Positions 1 through 6,421 of a stretch of 10,751 nt of DNA are shown in pieces. The notes beneath the pieces were generated by a model that made no database searches, was not told the DNA's origin, and was given only the letters and a program-made list of their open reading frames with translations. The stretch's first letter is position 1; the number at the start of each line of letters is the position of its first letter. Location: assembly GCA_007132145.1 (NCBI GenBank), contig SLPE01000117.1, positions 1 to 10,751 of the forward strand, in the 5' to 3' direction. A program made the position numbers and the translations under genes. The stretch comes from Candidatus Izemoplasma sp. (GTDB taxonomy: Bacteria > Bacillota_I > Bacilli_A > Izemoplasmatales > Izemoplasmataceae).

Positions 1-1
1 C

Positions 2-538
2 ATCGACAAGGGCATTTCAAGGACCTTCCAAAACGTCGAGCTCGTCCCGGACCTCACAGTCATCGACAATGTCCTGGTCGGCGCGCACAACCAGTTCAAG
101 AGCGGTGTGCTCAAACACATCCTCAGATTCCCCGCCGCTAAAGAAGAGCGTGAAATCCGAGAAAAGGCGTTGAAAATCCTCGACTTCCTGAAGCTTACGC
201 CGATCAAGGATTTATACGCCGGCGGACAACCTTACGGTATCCGGAAGAAAATCGAAATCGCCAGAGCATTGATGTCCGACCCGCGCTTGATCATCCTCGA
301 TGAACCGGCGGCGGGACTCAACGATTCCGAAACCGACGAACTCGAACGCATCATCCACGAAATCCGCGATACCTTCAACACGACCGTCATCCTCATCGAG
401 CACGACATGGGATTCGTGATGAACATTTGCGATCGCGTATGCGCCATCAATTTCGGGAAGTTCCTCGCGATGGACACCCCTAAGAACATCCAACGGCATC
501 CCGATGTTCAAGAAGCCTATCTCGGGAAGGATGCGTAG
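2..538 (+). CDS. livG: Branched-chain amino acid ABC transporter ATP-binding protein LivG (5'-truncated)
   Basis: This is the C-terminal part of a cytoplasmic ATPase that powers a branched-chain amino acid (HAAT family) importer. The frame is open from base 2, so the Walker A region and true start lie upstream of the window. Visible motifs are the Q-loop segment GISRTFQNVEL near the left edge, followed by LTVIDNVLVGAHNQ. The signature region reads AGGQPYGIRKKIEIARAL, with PYG in place of LSGG, as is usual for LivG. Walker B is LIILDEPAAGLN, and the H-loop is ILIEHDMGFVMNICDRV. The end EAYLGKDA is also typical of the family. The gene stops with TAG, the only non-TGA stop in the window. livF starts 2 bases later, so the two are almost certainly co-transcribed and form the usual LivG/LivF heterodimer. 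An ATG/GTG start inside the fragment (for example 107) would delete the Q-loop and is not the true start. Confidence 0.95.
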   Translation: MDKGISRTFQNVELVPDLTVIDNVLVGAHNQFKSGVLKHILRFPAAKEEREIREKALKILDFLKLTPIKDLYAGGQPYGIRKKIEIARALMSDPRLIILDEPAAGLNDSETDELERIIHEIRDTFNTTVILIEHDMGFVMNICDRVCAINFGKFLAMDTPKNIQRHPDVQEAYLGKDA

Positions 539-540
539 CC

Positions 541-1437
541 ATGGCAGACCATAAACAGAAGAAGGACGTTTCTCCAAAAAACACGCAAAAACCTACGAAG
601 ACGCCGTTGCTCGACATCGAGGGGTTACATGTCTCTTACGGCCCGATTCGAGCCTTGAAAGGGGTCGGGTTGACGGTCGCCAAAGGCGACATCGTCGCCA
701 TCTTGGGAGCCAACGGCGCCGGGAAGACGACCTTGCTCAAAAAGATTTCCGGATTGATTCCCGCCGATGCCGGAACGATCCGTTTCAAGGGAGAAGACAT
801 CACGAAAGCGCCCCCGGAACGGATTACGAAGAAAGGGGTCATCCAATCGCCCGAAGGGAGAAGGCTGTTCGGAGATTTGACCGTCCTTGAAAATTTGATG
901 ATCGGGGCTTTCACCATCGAAAAACATACGATGAAAGTCCAGGAGATTGTCGAATCCGCGAAAAGCAGACGCATTCAAAAATTGATCAGGAAAGCCCTTG
1001 AGACGCAACGAGATGTCGAGGAAGACGACATTGAAATCACCCTCAACGCAAAAGAGATGATTCGTCAGAACCTCTACAAGGTCTACCGGATATTTCCCGT
1101 CCTTCAAGAAAGGAAGGACCAGGTCGCAGCAACCCTCTCGGGCGGTGAACAACAAATGCTCGCCATCGGCAGAGCGCTCATGCGGACGCCCGAGTTGCTC
1201 ATCCTCGACGAACCCTCTCTAGGACTCGCGCCGTTGATCGTCAAAGAGATTTTCACCGTCATCGAAGCCTTGAACAAACAGGGAATCACCGTGCTCATCG
1301 TCGAGCAGAACGCTTTGCAGACCTTGAAAATCGCCGATTACGGCTATGTCTTGCAACTCGGTGAAATCGTCCAACAAGGGCCCGCTTCAAAACTCATCAA
1401 GGATGAAACCCTGATTGAAGCGTATCTCGGTAAATGA
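541..1437 (+). CDS. livF: Branched-chain amino acid ABC transporter ATP-binding protein LivF, with insertion in the helical domain
   Basis: This is the second ATPase subunit of the HAAT importer, 298 aa. Motifs in order are Walker A GANGAGKT (56-63), the Q-loop IQSPEGRRLF (101-110), signature LSGGEQQ (199-205), and Walker B LLILDEPSLGLAP (219-231). In LIVEQNA (252-258) a Gln replaces the H-loop His, which is characteristic of LivF. The end is EAYLGK. Family members are about 235 aa. The extra length comes from a Lys/Pro-rich N-terminal tail of about 22 residues and from an insertion of roughly 43 residues (within about 125-180) between IGAF and VYRIFP. The insertion is rich in Lys, Arg and Glu and looks helical. 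The start at 541 is supported by AAGGA at 527-531 with a 9-base gap and by the 2-base distance from livG. The stop codon TGA overlaps an ATG (1434) in the frame of the next gene, which is probably not used. Confidence 0.95.
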   Translation: MADHKQKKDVSPKNTQKPTKTPLLDIEGLHVSYGPIRALKGVGLTVAKGDIVAILGANGAGKTTLLKKISGLIPADAGTIRFKGEDITKAPPERITKKGVIQSPEGRRLFGDLTVLENLMIGAFTIEKHTMKVQEIVESAKSRRIQKLIRKALETQRDVEEDDIEITLNAKEMIRQNLYKVYRIFPVLQERKDQVAATLSGGEQQMLAIGRALMRTPELLILDEPSLGLAPLIVKEIFTVIEALNKQGITVLIVEQNALQTLKIADYGYVLQLGEIVQQGPASKLIKDETLIEAYLGK

Positions 1438-1438
1438 G

Positions 1439-1465
1439 GCAAGTCGTCCGTCGATACGGACTTGC
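1439..1465 (+). promoter_or_regulatory. Intercistronic stem-loop between livF and the binding-protein gene
   Basis: A perfect 6-bp stem, GTCCGT (1446-1451) and ACGGAC (1456-1461), closes a CGAT tetraloop. It extends outward with GCAA (1439-1442) against TTGC (1462-1465), leaving a three-base bulge GTC on the left arm. The sequence after it is A-rich rather than T-rich, so it is not a normal intrinsic terminator. Its place just before the abundant binding-protein subunit fits an RNA processing or stabilising element that would let the lipoprotein message outlast the livGF part. That role is inferred. Confidence 0.5.
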
Positions 1466-1508
1466 AATAATAAAAGCATCCATAAAAAAATCTAAGGAGG
1501 ATCATTGC

Positions 1509-2798
1509 ATGAAGAAATTCTTACTCGCAGCAGTTCTATTCATCGGCCTTCTCACCCTTGCGGCTTGCGGGCCGCGGGATGAAGGAACGCAAGGCGTCAC
1601 GGACACGACGGTTCTCGTCGGCAACGCCGCGGCGACGACCGGAGGATTCGCAGCCGTCGGTATTCCCTTCAACCATGCCATCCAAGCGTATTTCAACCGC
1701 GTGAACGAAGAGGGGGGCATCGCCGGACGCACCATCGAATGGGTTCACTACGACGATGAGTTCAACCCGGAACTCGGCATGGGCTTCACCCAACAACTCG
1801 TCGAAGAAGACGAAATCTTCGCCTTCGTCGGACACTTCGGCACCCCGACAGTCGGCGCGACGCGCGATTACTTGAACGAAATCGGCATTCCCCGCGTCTA
1901 TTACGCCACCGGCATCCGCCCGCTGTTCAACCTTGAAGCGACCGGCGGAGCACGCGCTTCATTCCCTGTACAACCGATTTTCGACGCTGAAGGAGAAGTA
2001 CTCGTCGCTCGGGCATCCGCCGAATACGACGTAGAAAAAATCGGCGTCATCTACACCAATGACGATGCCGGGGAAGGTATCCTCGCCGGCGCCCAAATCA
2101 GAGCCGCTCTCCTAGGCATCGAACTCGTCACAAGAATCGTCGACTTTCAAGAAATTGACTACAGTGCAGCCGTCAATTCACTTCTCGACGCCGGCGTCGA
2201 CGCCATCATCGCCGCCGCCAACCAAGAACCCGCCAAAATCATGATCCAAGACCTCTACACCGCGGGGAACACGTTGCCGGTCTTTACCAGTTATGTCAGC
2301 GCCGATGCGACGTTCATCGAAGACGTCAGCGAAGAAATCGCCTCAGGACAGTTCAACCTCTACGCCAACGCCTGGATCGACATCATGGACCCCGAAGGCG
2401 AAATGGGCTTCAGCGACGCCTATTGGGATTTCGCAACGACCGTTGATGCCGAATGGGCAGCCAATGCATTCGCCATGGCCGGTTGGATCGCCGCACACTT
2501 CTTCGTCGAAGGTCTCAAACGCGTCGGAGAAGACGAATTGACATGGGAAAGCTTCATCGATGCGATGGAAAGCGAACCTGTCGAAAATCCCTTCGGGGGC
2601 ATCGTCGACTTCGCGAACGGCAGACGTGTAGGCACACAAGCGATGGCTTTGCTTCAAGCGACGGTCACAATCGTTGAAGAGGAACCCGTTTATGAGTGGG
2701 TCACCATCCGTCCGATCGAATCCATCGATTCCATTCTCGCTGACGAAACAGTAGAAGAAACTGAAGACGAAACAGTAGAAGAAACACCGGAAGACTGA
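1509..2798 (+). CDS. Branched-chain amino acid type ABC transporter substrate-binding lipoprotein (LivJ/LivK-like, Peripla_BP_6 fold)
   Basis: This is the extracellular ligand-capturing subunit of the importer, 429 aa, anchored to the membrane by a lipid. The N-terminus MKKFLLAAVLFIGLLTLAAC is a lipoprotein signal peptide with lipobox LAAC and lipidated Cys20. The mature part carries type I periplasmic-binding segments such as TVLVGNAAATTGGFAAVGIPFNHA near the start, IAGRTIEWVHYDDEFNPE, and FAFVGHFGTPTVGATRDYL. In this family the ligand may be Leu/Ile/Val, but also other amino acids, amides, urea or aromatic acids, so specificity is open. The start at 1509 is chosen because AAGGAGG (1494-1500) sits 8 bases upstream and because the signal peptide begins there; the in-frame ATG at 1434 would add 25 unsuitable residues. 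The extreme C-terminus is a repetitive Glu/Asp/Thr tail. The gene follows livF, and the permease genes are presumably upstream of the window. Confidence 0.93.
   Translation: MKKFLLAAVLFIGLLTLAACGPRDEGTQGVTDTTVLVGNAAATTGGFAAVGIPFNHAIQAYFNRVNEEGGIAGRTIEWVHYDDEFNPELGMGFTQQLVEEDEIFAFVGHFGTPTVGATRDYLNEIGIPRVYYATGIRPLFNLEATGGARASFPVQPIFDAEGEVLVARASAEYDVEKIGVIYTNDDAGEGILAGAQIRAALLGIELVTRIVDFQEIDYSAAVNSLLDAGVDAIIAAANQEPAKIMIQDLYTAGNTLPVFTSYVSADATFIEDVSEEIASGQFNLYANAWIDIMDPEGEMGFSDAYWDFATTVDAEWAANAFAMAGWIAAHFFVEGLKRVGEDELTWESFIDAMESEPVENPFGGIVDFANGRRVGTQAMALLQATVTIVEEEPVYEWVTIRPIESIDSILADETVEETEDETVEETPED
2742..2785 (+). repeat. 24-base-period tandem repeat coding the acidic C-terminal tail
   Basis: The 20-base unit GACGAAACAGTAGAAGAAAC occurs at 2742-2761 and again at 2766-2785, exactly 24 bases apart. 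It therefore adds eight in-frame codons and encodes two copies of DETVEET. It lies in the last 20 codons of the binding lipoprotein and looks like a recent in-frame duplication. The copy number may vary between strains (inference). Confidence 0.85.
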
Positions 2799-2822
2799 AC
2801 ATCGTCACAAAGCACATTTTCG

Positions 2823-2863
2823 GGACCGAGGCGGCGACTAGTCGCCGCCTGAGGTCCTGTTTT
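2823..2863 (+). terminator. Long palindromic hairpin after the importer operon, probable intrinsic terminator or attenuator
   Basis: A perfect 22-base dyad runs from 2829 to 2850, with arms AGGCGGCGA and TCGCCGCCT around CTAG. It is flanked by GGACC (2823-2827) and GGTCC (2853-2857), which pair across a small internal loop. The hairpin is followed by TGTTTT (2858-2863), a short T tract. It lies between the lipoprotein stop and the SD of the CoA-transferase gene. No convincing promoter was seen between the hairpin and the next gene, so partial read-through into the downstream operon is plausible. Confidence 0.75.
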
Positions 2864-2877
2864 GGAAGGAGCGCATC

Positions 2878-4176
2878 ATGGCTGAAACCATATCCATGGA
2901 ACAAGCATTGCAAAAGGTCAAGAACCACGACCACATCGTCGCCGGCATGGCCGCCAGCGAAGGCCGCGCCTTCTTCATGCGTCTGCACGAAATCGCTTCC
3001 CGCATCGACCATGTCAGCGTAGACAACTGTCTGCCGATGCATCCCTATGAATTCATGGTCAATCCGCAGTACAAGGACACATTCACTGTGAACAGCTGGT
3101 TCTTCTCCGGCGACCTTCGTAAAGCCTTCCCCAACAAGAACATCGCTTTCATCCCGAATCAACTCCATTTCGCCGGTGTTCGCAGATTGTCCCACAAGAA
3201 GCCCGACATTTATGTCGGCAACGCCACTCCGCCCGACAAGCACGGGTATGTGTCGCTATCGCTCTCGAACGTCTACGAAAAACGGATGATCGAAGCGGCG
3301 GACATCGTAATCCTTGAAATCAATCCTCATCTCCCGAGAACCCACGGAGACCTCGAGGTCCACACAGATGACGTCGATTATTTTATCGAGGTCGATTACC
3401 CGGCACCGGAACTCCCCGATGCCGAACCCAATGAAAAAGACCGCCGTATCGGCGAACTGATCGCTTCGCAGATCAACGACGGCGATGTCATCCAACTCGG
3501 TATCGGCGGCATTCCTAACGCCGTAGCCAACGCACTCCTCGACAAAAAAGACCTCGGCGTCCATACGGAAATGTTGACGACGGGGTTCATGAAGATGGTC
3601 AAAAGCGGTGCCGTCACCGGTAAAAAGAAAACGTTGCACAAAGGGAAGATGGTCGCCGCCTTCGCTCTCGGGACACGGGAGCTCTATGATTTCATCGACG
3701 ACAATCCCGGTGTGCTCATGCTCGACGGGAACTACGTCAACGACCCCGCCATCATCGGGCTCAACGAAAACCAAGTTTCGATCAACACGTCGATCGAAGT
3801 CGACCTCACCGGGCAATGTTGCAGCGAATCGATCGGGACTCGCCAGTTCAGCGGGACCGGTGGCCAGACCGACACGGCGACCGGCGCGCAACGCGCAAAG
3901 AACGGCCGGAGTTTCATCGCCCTCTACTCGACCGCCATGGTGAAGGACAAAACGACCGGAGAACGTGTCGAAACGAGCAAGATCGTTCCCACCTTGAAAC
4001 CCGGCGCCGCCGTCAGTCTTTCTCGCAACGATGTAGACCGCGTCGTGACGGAATACGGCATTGCCGAACTCCGGGGGACGAACATCAAAGAACGGGTGCA
4101 ACGGCTCATCGCGGTCGCACACCCGAAATTCCGTGAACAGCTTCTCAAAAGCGCCGAAGAAATCGGGTACGTCTGA
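2878..4176 (+). CDS. Acetyl-CoA hydrolase/transferase family CoA-transferase (4-hydroxybutyrate / butyryl-CoA:acetate type)
   Basis: This cytoplasmic family I type CoA-transferase, 432 aa, is expected to exchange CoA between a short acyl-CoA and acetate (or a similar acid) through a glutamyl-CoA thioester. Its length fits the 4-hydroxybutyrate and butyryl-CoA:acetate CoA-transferases. Family landmarks include KKPDIYVGNATPPDKHGYVS (108-127), the glycine-rich CoA-site segment QLGIGGIPNAVANAL (206-220), and the catalytic-Glu segment GVHTEM. Glu231 there corresponds to Glu238 of the Clostridium aminobutyricum enzyme. SGTGGQTDTATGAQRAKNG and VTEYGIAELRG follow in the C-terminal domain. The start at 2878 has AAGGAG at 2866-2871, 6 bases upstream. 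The next gene begins one base after its stop, so it heads a three-gene unit with two alpha/beta hydrolases. The acyl substrate cannot be read from the sequence; an acetyl-CoA hydrolase role is a less likely alternative. Confidence 0.9.
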   Translation: MAETISMEQALQKVKNHDHIVAGMAASEGRAFFMRLHEIASRIDHVSVDNCLPMHPYEFMVNPQYKDTFTVNSWFFSGDLRKAFPNKNIAFIPNQLHFAGVRRLSHKKPDIYVGNATPPDKHGYVSLSLSNVYEKRMIEAADIVILEINPHLPRTHGDLEVHTDDVDYFIEVDYPAPELPDAEPNEKDRRIGELIASQINDGDVIQLGIGGIPNAVANALLDKKDLGVHTEMLTTGFMKMVKSGAVTGKKKTLHKGKMVAAFALGTRELYDFIDDNPGVLMLDGNYVNDPAIIGLNENQVSINTSIEVDLTGQCCSESIGTRQFSGTGGQTDTATGAQRAKNGRSFIALYSTAMVKDKTTGERVETSKIVPTLKPGAAVSLSRNDVDRVVTEYGIAELRGTNIKERVQRLIAVAHPKFREQLLKSAEEIGYV

Positions 4177-4177
4177 G

Positions 4178-5002
4178 ATGGCCGTCTTCGAACACGGTGA
4201 GCACGACATCCATTACACGCTCGAAGGTGATCCAAAAAAACCCGTTCTCGTCATTCTCAACGGCATCATGATGTCGACGCTCAGTTGGGAGCCTTTCAAA
4301 GAGGCGTTTTTGAAGGATGTCCGGCTTCTCAGACTCGACCTGCTCGACCAAGGACGCAGCAGCAAGATGTCCGGAAACTACGATCAAACCGTTCAAGTCG
4401 ACATGCTCGAGGCGCTGTTCACCGCCCTCGATCTACAAGAGATGACCTTGGCCGGCATCAGTTACGGCGGCAACGTCGCCTTGCAATATGCCGCAAAGCA
4501 TCCCGAAAGACTCGACGGTCTCGTCGTTTTCAATGCCGTCGAAAAAACGACCGACTGGCTCAAAGCGATCGGTCGGGGATGGAACGAAGTCGCCAAGACC
4601 CGCAACGCCGAAGCGTATTACCACGTCACGATTCCGATGATCTATTCGCCGCATTTCTACAACGACAACCCGCAATGGATGGCGGCTCGGAAAGAAAAGG
4701 TCCTTCCGGTCTTCGCGGACCCCGCATTTCTCGATGCGATGAGCCGTCTGACAACGAGCGCAGAAAGTCACGATGTTTCGGAAACGCTGCGAAACATCGA
4801 GGTACCGACGCTCGTCGTCGCTTCCGAACACGATTACTTGACCCCGCCCTTCGAACAAACCCGGATCGTCGAGAAAATGCCGAATGCACGGTTGGTGACG
4901 TTCAACGGATGCGGCCACGCCAGTATGTACGAAAAACCGGACCTGTTCGTGTCGACGATCATCGGGTTCATTCAAGAGAACCATCGAACATACGACATTT
5001 GA
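4178..5002 (+). CDS. Alpha/beta hydrolase-fold protein with Asn-Gly oxyanion motif (RhlA/PhaG-like features)
   Basis: This is a soluble alpha/beta-hydrolase-fold enzyme of 274 aa. The predicted triad is Ser95 in the nucleophile elbow GISYGG (93-98), Asp219 in ASEHDYLTPP, and His247 in NGCGHASM. The oxyanion segment reads VILNGIMMSTLSW (25-37). The Asn-Gly here, where most hydrolases have His-Gly, recalls the VNGAMATTASF / INGSLATTASF segments of RhlA and PhaG as I remember them. Those enzymes move (R)-3-hydroxyacyl groups. This is a suggestion only: a plain esterase or an enol-lactonase-type enzyme is equally possible. The start at 4178 follows the CoA-transferase stop by one base and has no good SD, so translation probably depends on coupling to the upstream gene. 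The frame stays open upstream to an ATG at 4061, but that part overlaps the CoA-transferase and lacks family sequence. Confidence 0.85.
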   Translation: MAVFEHGEHDIHYTLEGDPKKPVLVILNGIMMSTLSWEPFKEAFLKDVRLLRLDLLDQGRSSKMSGNYDQTVQVDMLEALFTALDLQEMTLAGISYGGNVALQYAAKHPERLDGLVVFNAVEKTTDWLKAIGRGWNEVAKTRNAEAYYHVTIPMIYSPHFYNDNPQWMAARKEKVLPVFADPAFLDAMSRLTTSAESHDVSETLRNIEVPTLVVASEHDYLTPPFEQTRIVEKMPNARLVTFNGCGHASMYEKPDLFVSTIIGFIQENHRTYDI

Positions 5003-5011
5003 GGTGATAGG

Positions 5012-5902
5012 ATGGACAAGAAGACGATCACGCTGAATCATGGAGAAACACTCGCTTACGTAGAAAGGGGAGACGTCAAAAACCCCGTTCTCCTCCTCTT
5101 GCACGGCAACATGAGCGCAGGTAGCCATTTCGAACCCGTTTTCGAAGGGTTCGAGAAACACTTCCGCATCATCGCACCCGATTTGCGAGGCTTCGGGGAT
5201 TCGACCTACCACACCCCAATCGAAAGCCTCGACGATTTCGCCGAAGACGTGCGGCAACTGATGGACGAGCTTCACATCTATGACGCGCACGTCGCCGGAT
5301 GGAGTACGGGCGGCGGTGTGGCGATGTCCTTGGCGGCCGATCATCCGGAGCGCGTCAAGACGCTCGTTCTCATCGAAAGCGCACCGCATACCGGCTACCC
5401 CGTCTTCAAAAAGGACGAAAACATGCAACCGGTCATCGGAGACATCTACAAGACGAAAGACGAGATGGCACAAGATCCCGTGCAAGTGAAACCGATCGCC
5501 GACGCACTCGAACGCGGCGACGAAGCATTCATGCGCATGCTTTGGCAAAACGGGATATTCAACGTGAGCACGCCCGATGAAGGGATGTTCACGCGTTTCA
5601 TCGCCGAGACGATGAAACAGAGGAATCTCGTCGACGTCGACTGGGCGCTCATGACCTTCAACATCTCCGATGCGTACAACGGCCTCGTCGAAGGCGACGG
5701 CCGCATCAAGAACATTACCATGCCCGTACTCGCCTTCCACGGTGAAAAGGACCTCGTCATTCCCCGCGGGCTTTTTGACGCGCTCGTCGCGACGCTGAAG
5801 CATGTCGAACCCGTCATCTGGGAAAACGGCTCGCACGCACCCCTTGTCGACGATCCGCAACGCTTCATCGACACGGTCACGGCATTCCTTTTGAAAAACT
5901 GA
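5012..5902 (+). CDS. Alpha/beta hydrolase with GWSTGG elbow (intracellular PHB-depolymerase-like)
   Basis: This is a soluble alpha/beta hydrolase of 296 aa. The oxyanion motif is LLLHGNMSAG (28-37), followed by APDLRGFGDS (55-64). The nucleophile Ser98 lies in GWSTGGG (96-102). The acid is probably Asp247 in FHGEKDLVIP and the base His275 in NGSHAPLVDDP. A cap domain of about 100 residues lies between VLIESAPHTGYPVF and NITMPVLAFHG. The GWSxG elbow resembles the lipase box described for the intracellular polyhydroxybutyrate depolymerase of Bacillus thuringiensis. That makes cleavage of hydroxyacyl esters a reasonable but unproven guess; no signal peptide is present, so it acts inside the cell. 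The start follows the previous stop by 9 bases, and its SD (GAGGTGA, 5001-5007) overlaps that stop codon, so the two hydrolases are translationally linked. An intrinsic terminator follows directly. The two hydrolases differ throughout their cap regions and do not look like a recent duplication. Confidence 0.87.
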   Translation: MDKKTITLNHGETLAYVERGDVKNPVLLLLHGNMSAGSHFEPVFEGFEKHFRIIAPDLRGFGDSTYHTPIESLDDFAEDVRQLMDELHIYDAHVAGWSTGGGVAMSLAADHPERVKTLVLIESAPHTGYPVFKKDENMQPVIGDIYKTKDEMAQDPVQVKPIADALERGDEAFMRMLWQNGIFNVSTPDEGMFTRFIAETMKQRNLVDVDWALMTFNISDAYNGLVEGDGRIKNITMPVLAFHGEKDLVIPRGLFDALVATLKHVEPVIWENGSHAPLVDDPQRFIDTVTAFLLKN

Positions 5903-5915
5903 ATCCTCTCTATCG

Positions 5916-5942
5916 AAAAGGCGTTTCCGCAGACGCCTTTTT
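5916..5942 (+). terminator. Intrinsic terminator of the CoA-transferase/hydrolase operon
   Basis: The 9-bp stem AAAAGGCGT (5916-5924) / ACGCCTTTT (5933-5941) has an 8-base loop and runs into a short T tract ending at 5942. It sits 13 bases after the second hydrolase stop. The complementary strand also reads CCTTTT after the stem, so it might weakly stop transcription from the convergent hit gene as well. Confidence 0.85.
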
Positions 5943-5989
5943 GGTTGGAATCAACAGCGTCACCTCGACAGGACACGGCGAGCGAAGGC

Positions 5990-6020
5990 AAAAAAAAGAC
6001 GCGCTTCACGAAAGCGCGTC
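5990..6020 (-). terminator. Intrinsic terminator of the ppaX-hit operon, overlapping the end of hit
   Basis: Read on the minus strand, the stem GACGCGCTT (6020-6012) / AAGCGCGTC (6006-5998) closes a 5-base loop and is followed by eight T (5997-5990). The left arm encodes the last Asp-Ala-Leu codons of the HIT protein. The final Ser codon and most of the TGA lie in the loop. Confidence 0.92.
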
Positions 6021-6419
6021 CAGGATTTTCTGCTTGATGTCTTCGTAGTCTTGCGTACGCAAGGCATCGTGATGATCGGGCATCCCGATTTTCAAGCGGT
6101 CGTCTTCGTAGCGCGGAATCATGTGCACATGGACGTGATCGACGCTTTGCAAGGGGCGCTCGTTGTTGTTGAGGACGTTGAGCCCGATCGGGGAGAACGC
6201 TCTACGCAAGGCGTTGGCGAGTTCGGGAACGACGCCGAAAATCTGCGAAGCCTCCTTGGCGGACAAGTCATACACCGTTTTGACATGTCGTCTGGGAACG
6301 ATCAAGGTATGCCCTTTCGTCGTTTGTGAAATATCGAGGAAGGCGACGACGGCATCGTCTTGATACACTTTGTGGGCGGGAATCTCTCCGGCGATGATCT
6401 TACAGAAGATACAAGCCAT
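6006..6419 (-). CDS. HIT family nucleotide-binding hydrolase (Hint-like)
   Basis: This is a small cytoplasmic histidine-triad protein of 137 aa. Family members hydrolyse nucleoside phosphoramidates or related AMP conjugates; the physiological substrate in bacteria is often unknown. The start MACIFCKIIAGEIPAHKVY is the classic Hint N-terminus. Cys3 and Cys6, with His45 in VPRRHV and His95, form the expected zinc set. The triad is His95-Val-His97-Val-His99 followed by MIPR, and His97 is the likely nucleophile. GHTLIVP (36-42) is also conserved. The start at 6419 has GGAG about 8 bases upstream on the minus strand. An open extension to 6530 overlaps the upstream phosphatase gene and has no family sequence. 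It begins 2 bases after the ppaX-like stop, so the two form an operon. The terminator stem is built into its last codons. Confidence 0.93.
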   Translation of the reverse strand: MACIFCKIIAGEIPAHKVYQDDAVVAFLDISQTTKGHTLIVPRRHVKTVYDLSAKEASQIFGVVPELANALRRAFSPIGLNVLNNNERPLQSVDHVHVHMIPRYEDDRLKIGMPDHHDALRTQDYEDIKQKILDALS

Positions 6420-6421
6420 AC

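Noticed and set aside
1462..1488. Possible internal promoter TTGCAA with an A-rich -10
   Set aside because: The best -10 (TAAAAA) has a 15-base spacer and poor matches, so it is too weak to call.
1434..1508. In-frame upstream start overlapping the livF stop (ATGA)
   Set aside because: It would add 25 basic residues before the lipoprotein signal peptide. ATG 1509 has an ideal SD and begins the signal sequence.
2701..3243. Minus-strand frame of 180 codons spanning the terminator region between the lipoprotein and the CoA-transferase
   Set aside because: It overlaps the ends of two real genes and the hairpin, and has no motif or ribosome binding site.
4061..4177. Upstream in-frame extension of the first hydrolase
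   Set aside because: It overlaps the CoA-transferase in another frame, and the Ser/Asn/Arg-rich residues do not resemble the fold.
3256..4209. Minus-strand frame of 317 codons antisense to the CoA-transferase
   Set aside because: Mirror of a well-conserved gene; composition rich in Asp, Val, Phe and Arg, with no motif and no SD.
4433..5860. Minus-strand open frame of 475 codons, the longest in the window, antisense to both hydrolases
   Set aside because: It crosses the junction between two clearly recognisable genes on the other strand and shows no family motif. The strong use of GAC/GTC, TTC/GAA and similar codons keeps the mirror frame open.
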